Source: Arenibacterium halophilum
GTDB lineage: Bacteria; Pseudomonadota; Alphaproteobacteria; Rhodobacterales; Rhodobacteraceae
NCBI RefSeq assembly: GCF_005938225.1
Contig: NZ_VCPC01000004.1
Location: forward strand, 416,991-480,990
DNA: 64,000 nt
Direction of reading: 5' to 3'
The translations under genes and the position numbers were made by a program. A model generated the notes under the pieces. That model was not told the origin of the DNA and did no database searches. It was given only the letters and a program-made list of their open reading frames with translations. Shown one piece after another: positions 34,635 to 43,867 of this stretch; the first letter of the stretch is position 1; every line of letters begins with the position of its first letter.

Positions 34635-36605
34635 TTGTCTACGACGCACACCGGCGCCGACGCGCTGCTGTCTGTTCCTGCGTTGCTGCACCGCAACGCG
34701 ACGGAATTCGGCACGGCCCCCGCGTTCCGCGAAAAGGAATTCGGGATCTGGCAGACCTGGACCTGGGCCGAAACGGAACAGGAGATCGAGTCGCTGGCGC
34801 TGGGCCTGCTGAAGCTGGGCGTGAACGAAGGCGATTTCGTTGCGATCATCGGGCGCAACCGGCCATACCTATATTGGTCGATGGTGGCGGTGCAGATGGC
34901 GGGCGGTGTGCCGGTGCCACTGTATCAGGACGCCGTGGCCGAAGAGATGGCCTATGTGATGGATCACTGCGGCGCGCGCTTTGCCATCGTGGGCGACCAG
35001 GAACAGACTGACAAGCTGATCGAGATCCAGGACCAGCTGCACCAGTTCGAAGAGGTGATCTATCTCGACCCGCGTGGGATGCGGAAATACGACCACACCC
35101 ATCTCCATCCCTTCCGCGACGTGCAGGAGCAGGGTCGCGCCGCCCGTTCCGAGCTGGAGGCCGAGCTGCGCGCGCGTGAGGCAAGGCTGGGCTATGACGA
35201 CCGCTGTGTGATGCTGTATACCAGCGGCACCACCGGCAAGCCCAAGGGCGTTGTGCTGAGCAACCGCAACGTGATCGAAACCGCGCGGGCATCAAGCACG
35301 TTCGACAAGCTGCGGCGCGACGATGACATCCTCGCCTATCTGCCGATGGCTTGGGTGGGCGATTTCATCTTTTCGGTCGGGCAGGCGTTCTGGTGCGGGT
35401 TCTGCGTGAACTGCCCGGAAAACGCCGAAACCATGATGTCGGACCTGCGTGAGATCGGGCCGACCTATTTCTTTGCCCCGCCGCGCGTGTTCGAGAACCT
35501 GCTGACCACTGTGATGATCCGGATGGAGGATTCCGGGCCGCTGAAGAAGCGCCTGTTCGACACATACATGGCGCACGCGCGCAAGGTTGGCCCCGATCTG
35601 CTGGATGGCCGTCCTGTCAGCTTTGGCGACCGGCTGAAATACCGGCTGGGCGATCTGCTGATCTATGGGCCGCTGAAGAACACGATGGGCTTTTCGCGGG
35701 TGCGCGTGGGCTATACCGCGGGCGAAGCCATTGGCCCCGAGATTTTCGATTTCTACCGCGCGCTGGGCATCAACCTGAAGCAGCTTTACGGGCAGACCGA
35801 GGCGACGGTGTTCATCACCGCCCAGCCCGATGGCGAGGTCCGGTCGGACACGGTGGGCGTGCCGAGCCCCGGGGTCGAGCTGAAGATTGGCGACAATGGC
35901 GAGGTCTATTACCGCAGCCCGGGCGTGTTCGTGGAATATTACAAGAACCCCGAAAGCACGGCAGACACGAAAGACGCCGAGGGCTGGGTCGCGACGGGCG
36001 ACGCCGGGTTCATCGAAGAGGACACCGGGCATCTGCGCATCATCGACCGCGCCAAGGACGTGGGCAAGATGGCCGATGGCGCGATGTTCGCGCCCAAGTA
36101 CGTCGAGAACAAGCTGAAGTTCTATCCGAACATCCTGGAGGCCGTGGTGTTCGGCAACGGGCGCGAGGAATGCACCGCCTTCATCAACATCGACCTGAAC
36201 GCCGTAGGCAACTGGGCCGAGCGCAATAACATCGGCTATGCCTCGTACCAGGAACTGGCGCGGCACCCGCAGGTGATGGACACGATCCAGGTGCATGTGG
36301 AAGAGGTCAACCGATCCGTCGCCGAAGACGAGATGCTGGCGGGCTGCCAGGTGCATCGCTTTGTCGTGCTGCACAAGGAGCTGGACGCCGACGATGGCGA
36401 GCTGACCCGCACCCGCAAGGTGCGCCGCCGTATCGTGGAAGAGAAATATGCCGACATCATTGCCGCACTTTACGACGGGTCGGACACGGTCAGCACCGAG
36501 ACCGAAGTGACCTATGAGGACGGGCGCAAGGGCAAGATTCGCGCCACGCTGGACGTGCGCCGTGCGGCGGTGGTGCCGGTGGCGCAGCGGATGGCGGCGC
36601 AATGA
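34635..36605 (+). CDS. AMP-forming acyl-CoA ligase
   Basis: A 656-residue adenylate-forming enzyme (long-chain fatty acid-CoA ligase type). The P-loop-like motif is MLYTSGTTGKPKG, followed by QLYGQTEATVF and the hinge region WVATGDAGFIEED. The start is TTG at 34635 behind GGGGAGG; no ATG or GTG fits, because the frame upstream lacks conservation. It leads a rightward cluster with a complete branched-chain-type ABC transporter. It probably activates the imported acid, an aromatic or branched carboxylate by inference. Confidence 0.87.
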   Translation: MSTTHTGADALLSVPALLHRNATEFGTAPAFREKEFGIWQTWTWAETEQEIESLALGLLKLGVNEGDFVAIIGRNRPYLYWSMVAVQMAGGVPVPLYQDAVAEEMAYVMDHCGARFAIVGDQEQTDKLIEIQDQLHQFEEVIYLDPRGMRKYDHTHLHPFRDVQEQGRAARSELEAELRAREARLGYDDRCVMLYTSGTTGKPKGVVLSNRNVIETARASSTFDKLRRDDDILAYLPMAWVGDFIFSVGQAFWCGFCVNCPENAETMMSDLREIGPTYFFAPPRVFENLLTTVMIRMEDSGPLKKRLFDTYMAHARKVGPDLLDGRPVSFGDRLKYRLGDLLIYGPLKNTMGFSRVRVGYTAGEAIGPEIFDFYRALGINLKQLYGQTEATVFITAQPDGEVRSDTVGVPSPGVELKIGDNGEVYYRSPGVFVEYYKNPESTADTKDAEGWVATGDAGFIEEDTGHLRIIDRAKDVGKMADGAMFAPKYVENKLKFYPNILEAVVFGNGREECTAFINIDLNAVGNWAERNNIGYASYQELARHPQVMDTIQVHVEEVNRSVAEDEMLAGCQVHRFVVLHKELDADDGELTRTRKVRRRIVEEKYADIIAALYDGSDTVSTETEVTYEDGRKGKIRATLDVRRAAVVPVAQRMAAQ

Positions 36606-36697
36606 CGGCCCGGCGCTCGCTGACAGGGTCAGCCTCGCCCCGCCCGCCATCCCGCCGGGCTGTGCCGTTTCGGGCGCTGCGTGCGGTCCGGGCCGGG

Positions 36698-36724
36698 GAA
36701 TTGAGTATTTGGGCCGAAAAGAAG
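36698..36724 (+). repeat. 27-bp leader element, copy C
   Basis: A 27-bp sequence beginning GAATTGAGTATTTGGG and ending CCGAAAAGAAG lies 11 bases before the livG-type ATG. A copy with one mismatch lies in the same orientation directly before the aldehyde dehydrogenase ATG (58689-58715). Its core resembles the arms of the composite repeats at 18992 and 47049. It occupies the ribosome-binding region, so an effect on translation is possible. Confidence 0.65.
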
Positions 36725-36735
36725 AGGGGGCGGGC

Positions 36736-37554
36736 ATGAGCGAGATGGCTGCGGAGCAGATCACCGCCGATGGCCGCCGGATCGGGCCGGTGGTGATGGA
36801 GATGAAGAACATCACGCTGCGCTTTGGCGGGGTGGTGGCGATTCAGGATATATCCTTCGACATCCGCGAGGGCGAGATCCGCGCGATCATCGGGCCCAAT
36901 GGCGCGGGCAAATCGTCGATGCTGAACGTGATTTCGGGGTTCTATGTGCCCTCGGAAGGCGAGGTCTGGTACAAGGGCGCGCGGCGGCCCGCGATGAAGC
37001 CCTATATGGTGGCGCGGCAGGGCATTGCGCGCACCTTCCAGAACATCGCCCTGTTCGAGGGCATGAGCGTGCTGGACAACGTGATGACCGGGCGGCTGAC
37101 GCGGATGAATTCGTCGATGTGGTCGCAGGCGCTGTGGAAGGGCCGGGCCGAGGCCGAGGAAGTGGCCAACCGCGAGATCGCCGAGAAGGTGATCGATTTC
37201 CTTGAGATCCAGCACATCCGCAAAACGCCGGTTGCGCGGCTGCCCTATGGGTTGAAGAAGCGGGTCGAACTGGCCCGGGCCTTGGCGGCGGAGCCGACCA
37301 TCCTGCTGCTGGACGAGCCGATGGCGGGCATGAACGTCGAGGAGAAGGAGGACATGAGCCGCTTTATCCTGGATGTGAACGACGAATTCGGCACCACCAT
37401 CGCCCTGATCGAGCATGACATGGGCGTGGTGATGGATCTGTCCGATCGGGTGGTGGTGATGGATTACGGCAAGAAGATCGGTGACGGCACGCCGGACGAG
37501 GTGCGCAACAACCAGGCGGTGATCGACGCCTATCTGGGGGTGGCACATGATTAA
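36736..37554 (+). CDS. Branched-chain-type ABC transporter ATP-binding protein (LivG-like)
   Basis: A 272-residue cytoplasmic ATPase with Walker A GPNGAGKSS, a variant signature LPYGLKKRVELARAL, Walker B ILLLDEPMAGM and the switch histidine in IEHDMG. LivG-type features include ARTFQNIALFEGMSVLDN. ATG at 36736 follows a GGGGGCGGG purine-rich stretch and the 27-bp element. It works with the two permeases, the LivF-like ATPase and the binding protein encoded downstream. Confidence 0.93.
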   Translation: MSEMAAEQITADGRRIGPVVMEMKNITLRFGGVVAIQDISFDIREGEIRAIIGPNGAGKSSMLNVISGFYVPSEGEVWYKGARRPAMKPYMVARQGIARTFQNIALFEGMSVLDNVMTGRLTRMNSSMWSQALWKGRAEAEEVANREIAEKVIDFLEIQHIRKTPVARLPYGLKKRVELARALAAEPTILLLDEPMAGMNVEEKEDMSRFILDVNDEFGTTIALIEHDMGVVMDLSDRVVVMDYGKKIGDGTPDEVRNNQAVIDAYLGVAHD

Positions 37555-37583
37555 GGCCGGTATGACAAGAGGGGGGCGCAACC

Positions 37584-38570
37584 ATGCCTGATCAGGTGCT
37601 TTTCGCGATGGAGGTCACCCTGAACGGCCTGATGGCCGGGGTGCTCTATTCGCTGGTCGCGCTGGGGTTCGTGCTGATCTTCAAGGCGAGCGGAATCTTC
37701 AACTATGCTCAGGGGGTCATGGCACTTTTTGCGGCGGCGACGCTGGTCGGGATCATGGACGGGCAGGTACCGTTCAGCCATCTGATCAACGCGATCTTCG
37801 GCACCGATCTGCATCATTTCGGCTGGCATGTGCCCGCGCTGCTGGCGATCGTGCTGACGGTGGGGGTGATGATCGTACTGGCCTGGCTGGTGCAGAAGCT
37901 GGTGATGCGCCACCTTGTGAACCAAGAGCCGATTATCCTGTTCATGGCGACCATCGGGCTGGCCTATTTCCTTGAGGGCCTGTCGGACCTGATGTGGGGG
38001 TCGTCGATCAAGACGCTGGACGTGGGGCTGCCGCAGGGGATCAACGACACCATCGACCGGGTGACCTTCGACGCCTTCGGATACGGGTTCTTTATCGACA
38101 ATCTGGATATCGTGGCGGCGATCATCGCGGCGCTGCTGGTGATCGCGCTGATGGCCTTCAACCAGTACACCAAGGAAGGCCGCGCGCTGCGGGCCGTGGC
38201 CGACGACCACCAGGCGGCGCTGTCGGTTGGTATTTCGCTGAACTTTATCTGGGTGCTGGTCTGGTCGCTGGCGGGGTTTGTCGCGCTGGTGGCGGGCATG
38301 ATGTGGGGCGCCAAGTCGGGCGTGCAGTTTTCGCTGTCGCTGATCGCGCTCAAGGCGCTGCCGGTGCTGATGCTGGGCGGCTTCACCTCGATCCCCGGGG
38401 CCATCGTGGGCGGACTGATCATCGGCGTGGGCGAGAAGCTGTTCGAATTCCTGATCGGCCCGATGGTGGGCGGCGCGACCGAGAACTGGTTTGCCTATGT
38501 GCTGGCGCTGCTGTTCCTCGTCTTCCGGCCGCAGGGGCTGTTCGGCGAGAAGATCATCGAGAGGGTCTGA
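37584..38570 (+). CDS. Branched-chain-type ABC permease (LivH-like)
   Basis: A 328-residue inner-membrane permease with about eight membrane segments and the LivH features LNGLMAGVLYSLVALGFVLIFKASGIFNYAQG at the start (positions 11-42) and LGGFTSIPGAIVGGLIIG near the end. It forms the transmembrane pair with the LivM-like protein. A GAGGGGGGC purine stretch precedes the ATG at 37584. It is followed after three bases by a small membrane protein gene. Confidence 0.93.
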   Translation: MPDQVLFAMEVTLNGLMAGVLYSLVALGFVLIFKASGIFNYAQGVMALFAAATLVGIMDGQVPFSHLINAIFGTDLHHFGWHVPALLAIVLTVGVMIVLAWLVQKLVMRHLVNQEPIILFMATIGLAYFLEGLSDLMWGSSIKTLDVGLPQGINDTIDRVTFDAFGYGFFIDNLDIVAAIIAALLVIALMAFNQYTKEGRALRAVADDHQAALSVGISLNFIWVLVWSLAGFVALVAGMMWGAKSGVQFSLSLIALKALPVLMLGGFTSIPGAIVGGLIIGVGEKLFEFLIGPMVGGATENWFAYVLALLFLVFRPQGLFGEKIIERV

Positions 38571-38573
38571 ACC

Positions 38574-38798
38574 ATGGCCAAGATCGTTGCCATTCTGAAT
38601 GTCATCGCCTGGTCGGGGTTCTGGGCCTTTGGCTACCTCGCCCTGTCGGCAGAACCGGCGCAAAGCGGGCAGATGGTGATTTCGGCGCTTCTGGCCGCGC
38701 TGGGCGGGGGCACGGGCATGATCGCCTACCTCTACCTGATGCGGCACGCCGACCCGCGGCGCCCGCGCGCACCACATTCGAAACCCGAAGAGGTTTGA
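38574..38798 (+). CDS. Small membrane protein inside the ABC operon
   Basis: A 74-residue protein with two predicted membrane helices (about residues 5-25 and 33-56) and a short basic, proline-rich tail. It sits between the two permease genes with gaps of three and four bases, so it is surely co-transcribed. I know no function; a small accessory subunit of the transporter is a reasonable inference. The start is ATG after GGTCTGAACC, without a strong ribosome site. Confidence 0.8.
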   Translation: MAKIVAILNVIAWSGFWAFGYLALSAEPAQSGQMVISALLAALGGGTGMIAYLYLMRHADPRRPRAPHSKPEEV

Positions 38799-38802
38799 GA
38801 CC

Positions 38803-39879
38803 ATGATCTATCGCGAAGCGGGTGATTTCAGCACCACCTACCAGCAGGACAGCCAGACCTTTCCGATCCGGTTCGACCGCTATCGGTACTATGCGATCCT
38901 TGCGGTGGCCTTCCTGTTGGTGCCGTTCTTCATCAACGACTACTGGGCGAATGCAATCCTGCTGCCGTTCCTGATTTATGCCATTGCGGCGATCGGGCTG
39001 AACATCCTGGTCGGCTATTGCGGGCAGGTCAGCCTGGGCACCGGGGGGTTCATGGCGGTGGGGGCCTATGCCTGCTACAAGCTGATGACGTCCTTTCCCG
39101 ATGTGAACATCTTCTTCCACGTCATCCTGGCTGGGTTCGTCACGGCGGGCGTGGGGGTGATTTTCGGCCTGCCCAGCCTGCGGATCAAGGGCTTCTACCT
39201 TGCGGTGGCGACCCTGGCGGCGCAGTTCTTCCTTGTCTGGATGTTCAATAAGTTCGGGTGGTTCTACAACTACTCGGCTTCGGGGCAGATCAACGCGCCC
39301 GAACGCTCGGTCTTTGGGATCGTGGTGACGGGCCCGAACACGCATGCCTGGGCGACCTACCTGTTCTGCCTTGTCTTCTGTGTCGGCGCGGCGCTGATTG
39401 CGCGGAACCTGACGCGGGGCACCATGGGGCGGACGTGGATGGCGATCCGCGACATGGACATCGCGGCGGAAATCATCGGGGTGAACCCGCTGAAGGCCAA
39501 GATGACCGCATTCGCCGTGTCGTCGTTCTTTGTCGGCGTGGCGGGGGCGCTGTTCTTTTCCGTCTACCTTGGCGCGGTCGAGGTGACCGAGGCCTTCGGC
39601 ATCCAGAAAAGTTTCATCGTGCTGTTCATGATCATCATCGGCGGCATGGGATCGATCTTTGGCAGCTTTGCGGGCGCGGCCTTCATCGTGCTGCTGCCGG
39701 TGTTCCTGAAGAACGTACTGGTGGGCGGCTTTGGCTGGGCCACCGATGTGGCGGCGCATCTGGAACTGATGATCCTGGGAGGGTTGATCATCACGTTCCT
39801 TATTCTGGAGCCGCACGGTCTGGCCGCGTTCTGGAAGACGATCAAGGAAAAACTGAGGCTCTGGCCCTTCCCGCACTGA
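38803..39879 (+). CDS. Branched-chain-type ABC permease (LivM-like)
   Basis: A 358-residue permease with about nine to ten membrane segments and the LivM signatures LNILVGYCGQVSLGTGGFMAVGAYA (within 60-90), LRIKGFYLAVATLAAQF and the EAA-like WMAIRDMDIAAEIIGVNPLKAK. Its N-terminal region of about 30 residues is longer and more polar than usual. It is the heterodimer partner of the LivH-like protein. Confidence 0.93.
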   Translation: MIYREAGDFSTTYQQDSQTFPIRFDRYRYYAILAVAFLLVPFFINDYWANAILLPFLIYAIAAIGLNILVGYCGQVSLGTGGFMAVGAYACYKLMTSFPDVNIFFHVILAGFVTAGVGVIFGLPSLRIKGFYLAVATLAAQFFLVWMFNKFGWFYNYSASGQINAPERSVFGIVVTGPNTHAWATYLFCLVFCVGAALIARNLTRGTMGRTWMAIRDMDIAAEIIGVNPLKAKMTAFAVSSFFVGVAGALFFSVYLGAVEVTEAFGIQKSFIVLFMIIIGGMGSIFGSFAGAAFIVLLPVFLKNVLVGGFGWATDVAAHLELMILGGLIITFLILEPHGLAAFWKTIKEKLRLWPFPH

Positions 39880-39963
39880 CGCGGGGGCTGGACGGCACGA
39901 TCGCGGGGCGCAACCCGCGGCCAACAAAAGTGTATCGGTGTAACACATGGGAGGTACTTACCG

Positions 39964-41250
39964 ATGAAATTGAAACTGCTTGCGGCCACGGCCGCGGCCC
40001 TGATGGCGGCGGCGCCTGCATTTGCCGACCTGACCATCCCGGCCCTGAACTACCGCACCGGACCCTATGCGCCTTCGGGCATCCCCTATGCCGACGGGTT
40101 TTCCGACTACATGACCCTGCTGAACGAACGCGATGGCGGTATCGGCGGCGAAATGGTGAACGTGGTCGAGTGCGAAACCGCCTATAACACCGAAAAAGGC
40201 GTGGAATGCTACGAGCAGACCAAGGGCGACAACGCGCTGCTGTATATTCCGCAGTCCACCGGCATCACCTATCAGCTGATCCCCAAGGCAAGCGCCGATG
40301 GCATTCCGATCTGGTCGCTGGCCTATGGCCGCACCTCGGCGGTGAACGGCAAGGTGTTCGAGTGGGTGTTCAACCTGCCCGTGACCTATTGGGACGGCGC
40401 CTCGGTTGCGGTGAAATATGCGATGGAGCAGGAAGGCGGCAGCCTTGAAGGCAAGAAGATCGCGCTGGTCTATCACAACTCGGCCTATGGCAAGGAACCG
40501 ATCCGCACGCTGGAAAAGCTGAGCGAGAAGCACGGGTTTGAACTGGTGCTGCTGGCGGTGGATCACCCCGGTCAGGAACAGAAATCCCAGTGGCTGCAGG
40601 TGCGCCAGCAGCGCCCGGATTACGTGTTCATGTGGGGCTGGGGCGTGATGAACCAGGTCGCCATTCAGGAAGCCGCCAACGTGCGCTTCCCGATGGACAA
40701 GTTCATCGGCATCTGGTGGTCGGGCTCCGAGGCCGACGTGCTGCCGGTGGGCGATGGCGCCAACGGCTACAAATCGCTGACGTTCCACGGCGCGGGCACC
40801 GATTTCCCCGTGTTCGGTGAAATCAAGTCGACCGTGATCGACGCGGGCAAGGCCGCGGGCGATGGCACCAAGTGGGGCGAGGTTGGCTATAACAAGGGCG
40901 TCTACACCGCCGCTGTTCTGGCCGAAGCGATCCGCGCAGCACAGGAAGCCTCGGGCAAGTCCAACATTTCGCCGGCCGACCTGCGCGACGCGCTGGAAAG
41001 CCTTGAAGTGACCGAAGCCCGGTTCGAGGAAATCGGCCTTGGCGGCTTTGCGCCGGCGATCTCGCTGAGCTGTGCCAGCCACTCGTCGCCGCGCCTTGCG
41101 GCGATCCAGCAGTGGAACGCGGCAGACAAGACGTGGTCGGTTCTGACCGATTACATGGAGCCCGATTTCGAGATCGTCGATCCGCTGATCGAGGAAGATT
41201 CGATGGCCTATGCCAGCGAGAACGGGATCGAGCCGCGCAGCTGCGAGTAA
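39964..41250 (+). CDS. Branched-chain-type ABC substrate-binding protein
   Basis: A 428-residue periplasmic binding protein with a Sec signal peptide (MKLKLLAATAAALMAAAPAFA, cut after about residue 21). The mature part has the Leu/Ile/Val-binding fold, with YRTGPYAPSGIPYADGFSDY at the ligand site. It differs clearly from amino-acid LivK, as do binding proteins for aromatic or other acids found with acyl-CoA ligases. GGGAGGT precedes the ATG. It lies between livM and livF in the same operon. Confidence 0.92.
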   Translation: MKLKLLAATAAALMAAAPAFADLTIPALNYRTGPYAPSGIPYADGFSDYMTLLNERDGGIGGEMVNVVECETAYNTEKGVECYEQTKGDNALLYIPQSTGITYQLIPKASADGIPIWSLAYGRTSAVNGKVFEWVFNLPVTYWDGASVAVKYAMEQEGGSLEGKKIALVYHNSAYGKEPIRTLEKLSEKHGFELVLLAVDHPGQEQKSQWLQVRQQRPDYVFMWGWGVMNQVAIQEAANVRFPMDKFIGIWWSGSEADVLPVGDGANGYKSLTFHGAGTDFPVFGEIKSTVIDAGKAAGDGTKWGEVGYNKGVYTAAVLAEAIRAAQEASGKSNISPADLRDALESLEVTEARFEEIGLGGFAPAISLSCASHSSPRLAAIQQWNAADKTWSVLTDYMEPDFEIVDPLIEEDSMAYASENGIEPRSCE

Positions 41251-41326
41251 CCCTTTCGCACCAAATCCCGGGGCCTGCCGCGCGTGGGCTCCGGACCACA
41301 AACACCCCCGTCGAAACGAGGACGCG

Positions 41327-42184
41327 ATGAGCCAGCCCCTGACCCAAGCCCGAAGCGACGCCGCGCCGCTGGCCGGAATGGACGATCCGCTGCTGGATGT
41401 CAGCAATATCGAGGTGATCTACAACCATGTGATCCTTGTGCTGAAAGGCGTCAGCCTCAAGGTGCCCAAAGGCGGTATCACCGCGCTTTTGGGTGGCAAC
41501 GGCGCGGGCAAGACGACGACGCTCAAGGCGATATCGGCGCTGCTGCATTCGGAACGTGGCGAGGTTACGAAGGGTCGTGTCAGCTATCGCGGTGAAACCG
41601 TCCACAATTCGGACCCGGCTGATCTGGTGCGCAAGGGCGTGATCCAGGTGATGGAGGGCCGCCACTGTTTCGAACACCTCACGGTCGAAGAGAACCTGTT
41701 GACCGGGTTCTACACGCGCAAGGCCAGCAAGGCCGAGATGAACGCCGACCTTGAAAAGGTGTATTCCTACTTTCCGCGCCTGAAGGAACGCCGCAAAAGC
41801 CAGGCGGGCTATACCTCGGGCGGGGAACAGCAGATGTGCGCCATCGGGCGCGCGATGATGGCCAAGCCCGAAACCATCCTGCTGGACGAACCCAGCATGG
41901 GTCTGGCGCCGCAGCTGGTCGAAGAGATTTTCGGCATCGTGAAGGAACTGAACGAACGCGAAGGCGTGACCTTTTTGCTGGCCGAGCAGAACACCAACGT
42001 CGCGCTGAGGTTCGCGCATTACGGGTACATCCTTGAATCCGGCCGCGTCGTGATGGACGGCCCCGCCGCCGAACTGCGCGAGAACCCGGATGTGAAGGAA
42101 TTCTATCTGGGCATGTCCGACGAGGGGCGCAAATCGTTCCGGGATGTGCGCTCGTACCGTCGCCGCAAGCGGTGGCTTAGCTGA
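41327..42184 (+). CDS. Branched-chain-type ABC transporter ATP-binding protein (LivF-like)
   Basis: A 285-residue ATPase with Walker A GGNGAGKTT, the signature SGGEQQMCAIGRAM and Walker B ILLDEPSMGLAP. It has an N-terminal extension of about 30 residues compared with ordinary LivF, starting from ATG 41327. It completes the five-component transporter. The C-terminal end (RSYRRRKRWLS) is unusually basic. Confidence 0.93.
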   Translation: MSQPLTQARSDAAPLAGMDDPLLDVSNIEVIYNHVILVLKGVSLKVPKGGITALLGGNGAGKTTTLKAISALLHSERGEVTKGRVSYRGETVHNSDPADLVRKGVIQVMEGRHCFEHLTVEENLLTGFYTRKASKAEMNADLEKVYSYFPRLKERRKSQAGYTSGGEQQMCAIGRAMMAKPETILLDEPSMGLAPQLVEEIFGIVKELNEREGVTFLLAEQNTNVALRFAHYGYILESGRVVMDGPAAELRENPDVKEFYLGMSDEGRKSFRDVRSYRRRKRWLS

Positions 42185-42198
42185 CAGGGGGCATGGAC

Positions 42199-43416
42199 AT
42201 GGCATATTTCGACTCTCTGGAAACGCGATCCGCAGATCAGCGGGCGGCCGATCTGGCACAGGCGCTGCCCGCGCAGATCCGGCTGGCGCAGGGGTTGCCC
42301 GGCTATGGCAAGGCTCTGGCCGAGGTGGACGCCGATGCGATCACCTCTGCCGCCGATCTGGCCGCGCTGCCGATCCTGCGCAAATCCGACATCAACCGCG
42401 CGCAGGCGCAGATGGCGCCCTTTGGCGGGCTGACCGCGCGGCCTGCCTCGGGGTTTGCGCATATTTTCCAGTCGCCGGGCCCGATCTATGAACCGGGCAG
42501 CACGGCGCATGACTGGTGGCGGCTGGGCCGCGTTCTGCACGCCGCCGGGATCGGGCCGGGCGACATCGTGCACAACTGTTTCGGATACCACCTGACACCG
42601 GCGGGGATGATTTTCGAATCCGGCGCGCGGGCCGTGGGGGCCGCCGTGCTGCCTGCCGGCACCGGCCAGACCGAATTGCAGGTGACGGCTGCGCGCGACG
42701 TGGGCTCTACCGCCTATGCCGGGACGCCGGATTATTTAAAGGTGATCCTCGACAAGGCCGACGAGATGGGCGTTCGGCTGGCAATCACCAAGGCCGCCGT
42801 GGGCGGCGGGGCGCTGTTTCCGTCGCTGCGCAAGGAATATGCCGACCGGGGCATCACCTGCCTGCAATCCTACGCCACCGCCGATCTGGGCAACATCGCC
42901 TATGAAAGCGCCGCGATGGAGGGGATGATCGCCGATGAAGGCGTGATTATCGAAATCGTGACGCCTGGCACCAACATCCCCGTCGCCCCGGGCGATGTGG
43001 GCGAGGTGGTGGTGACCACGCTAAACCCCGATTACCCGCTGATCCGTTTTGCCACGGGCGATCTAAGCGCGGTGATGGAGGGCACGTCACCCTGCGGGCG
43101 CACCAACATGCGCATCAAGGGCTGGATGGGCCGCGCCGACCAGACCACCAAGATCAAGGGCATGTTCGTGCGCCCTGAACAGGTGGCCGCGCTGGTCAGC
43201 AAACACGCCGAAATCGTCCGCGCCCGCGTGATTGCCCGGCGCGAGGGTGAAATGGACACAATGACCGTGCAGGTCGAAGCCACGGGCGGCGACCGCGCCA
43301 TGTTCGCGCGCACGGTGTCGGATGTGTTGAAGATGAAAGGCGCGGTCGAGGTGGTCGCGCCGGGCAGCCTGCCGCGTGACGGGCTGGTGATCGAGGATCA
43401 GCGCAGCTACGACTAG
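42199..43416 (+). CDS. Phenylacetate-CoA ligase-like adenylate-forming enzyme
   Basis: A 405-residue protein of the PaaK-like family. It has a long central domain and the C-terminal IRFATGDLS, GWMGRADQTTKIKGMFVRPEQV and an ACT-like tail. The usual SSGTTG P-loop is replaced by FQSPGPIYEPGS, so nucleotide binding may differ. ATG at 42199 is preferred to 42193 because AGGGGG lies seven bases before it. It closes the transporter cluster, which thus carries an acyl-CoA ligase at each end; an aromatic acid substrate is inferred. Confidence 0.85.
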   Translation: MAYFDSLETRSADQRAADLAQALPAQIRLAQGLPGYGKALAEVDADAITSAADLAALPILRKSDINRAQAQMAPFGGLTARPASGFAHIFQSPGPIYEPGSTAHDWWRLGRVLHAAGIGPGDIVHNCFGYHLTPAGMIFESGARAVGAAVLPAGTGQTELQVTAARDVGSTAYAGTPDYLKVILDKADEMGVRLAITKAAVGGGALFPSLRKEYADRGITCLQSYATADLGNIAYESAAMEGMIADEGVIIEIVTPGTNIPVAPGDVGEVVVTTLNPDYPLIRFATGDLSAVMEGTSPCGRTNMRIKGWMGRADQTTKIKGMFVRPEQVAALVSKHAEIVRARVIARREGEMDTMTVQVEATGGDRAMFARTVSDVLKMKGAVEVVAPGSLPRDGLVIEDQRSYD

Positions 43417-43513
43417 CCGCTGCCGACCAGCCCCGCCGCCGGTTTTTCTCCACTCGGCCGGCAGCGGGGTGCGCATCCGCCCGAGGGGTCGGGCGGATGC
43501 GCCCTTGTCGGTG

Positions 43514-43867
43514 TCAGAGGACGCTGACCATGTCGAAGCCGCCAAAGATCATGCGCTTGCCGTCAAAGGGCGTTCCGTCTTCGCCGGGCTGGCAGCGCGG
43601 GTCGTCCATGATCTTCTGGAAATTCTCATCGCGCACGGCTTTGGACGGCCAGACCATCCAGCCAAAGCATACGGTTTCATCCGCCGTCGCCTTTACCGCC
43701 ATGGGAAACGAGGTCACCTTGCCCTCGGGCACATCGACGCCCCAGCAATCCACCACTTCAAGCACACCGAATTCCTTGAACACCGGCGCCATGCGACGTG
43801 CCATGTCGATGAAGTCCTGCTTCTTGGCCGTGGGAACGCTCATCACAAATCCGTCTACATATTTCAT
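43514..43867 (-). CDS. DUF1428 family protein
   Basis: A 117-residue DUF1428 protein (MKYVDGFVMSVPTAKK at the start, CFGWMVWPSKAVRD in the middle), a ferredoxin-like alpha-beta family of unknown function related to dimeric barrel proteins. It is the last gene of a three-gene operon linked by ATGA overlaps to two VOC-family genes. Confidence 0.87.
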   Translation of the reverse strand: MKYVDGFVMSVPTAKKQDFIDMARRMAPVFKEFGVLEVVDCWGVDVPEGKVTSFPMAVKATADETVCFGWMVWPSKAVRDENFQKIMDDPRCQPGEDGTPFDGKRMIFGGFDMVSVL

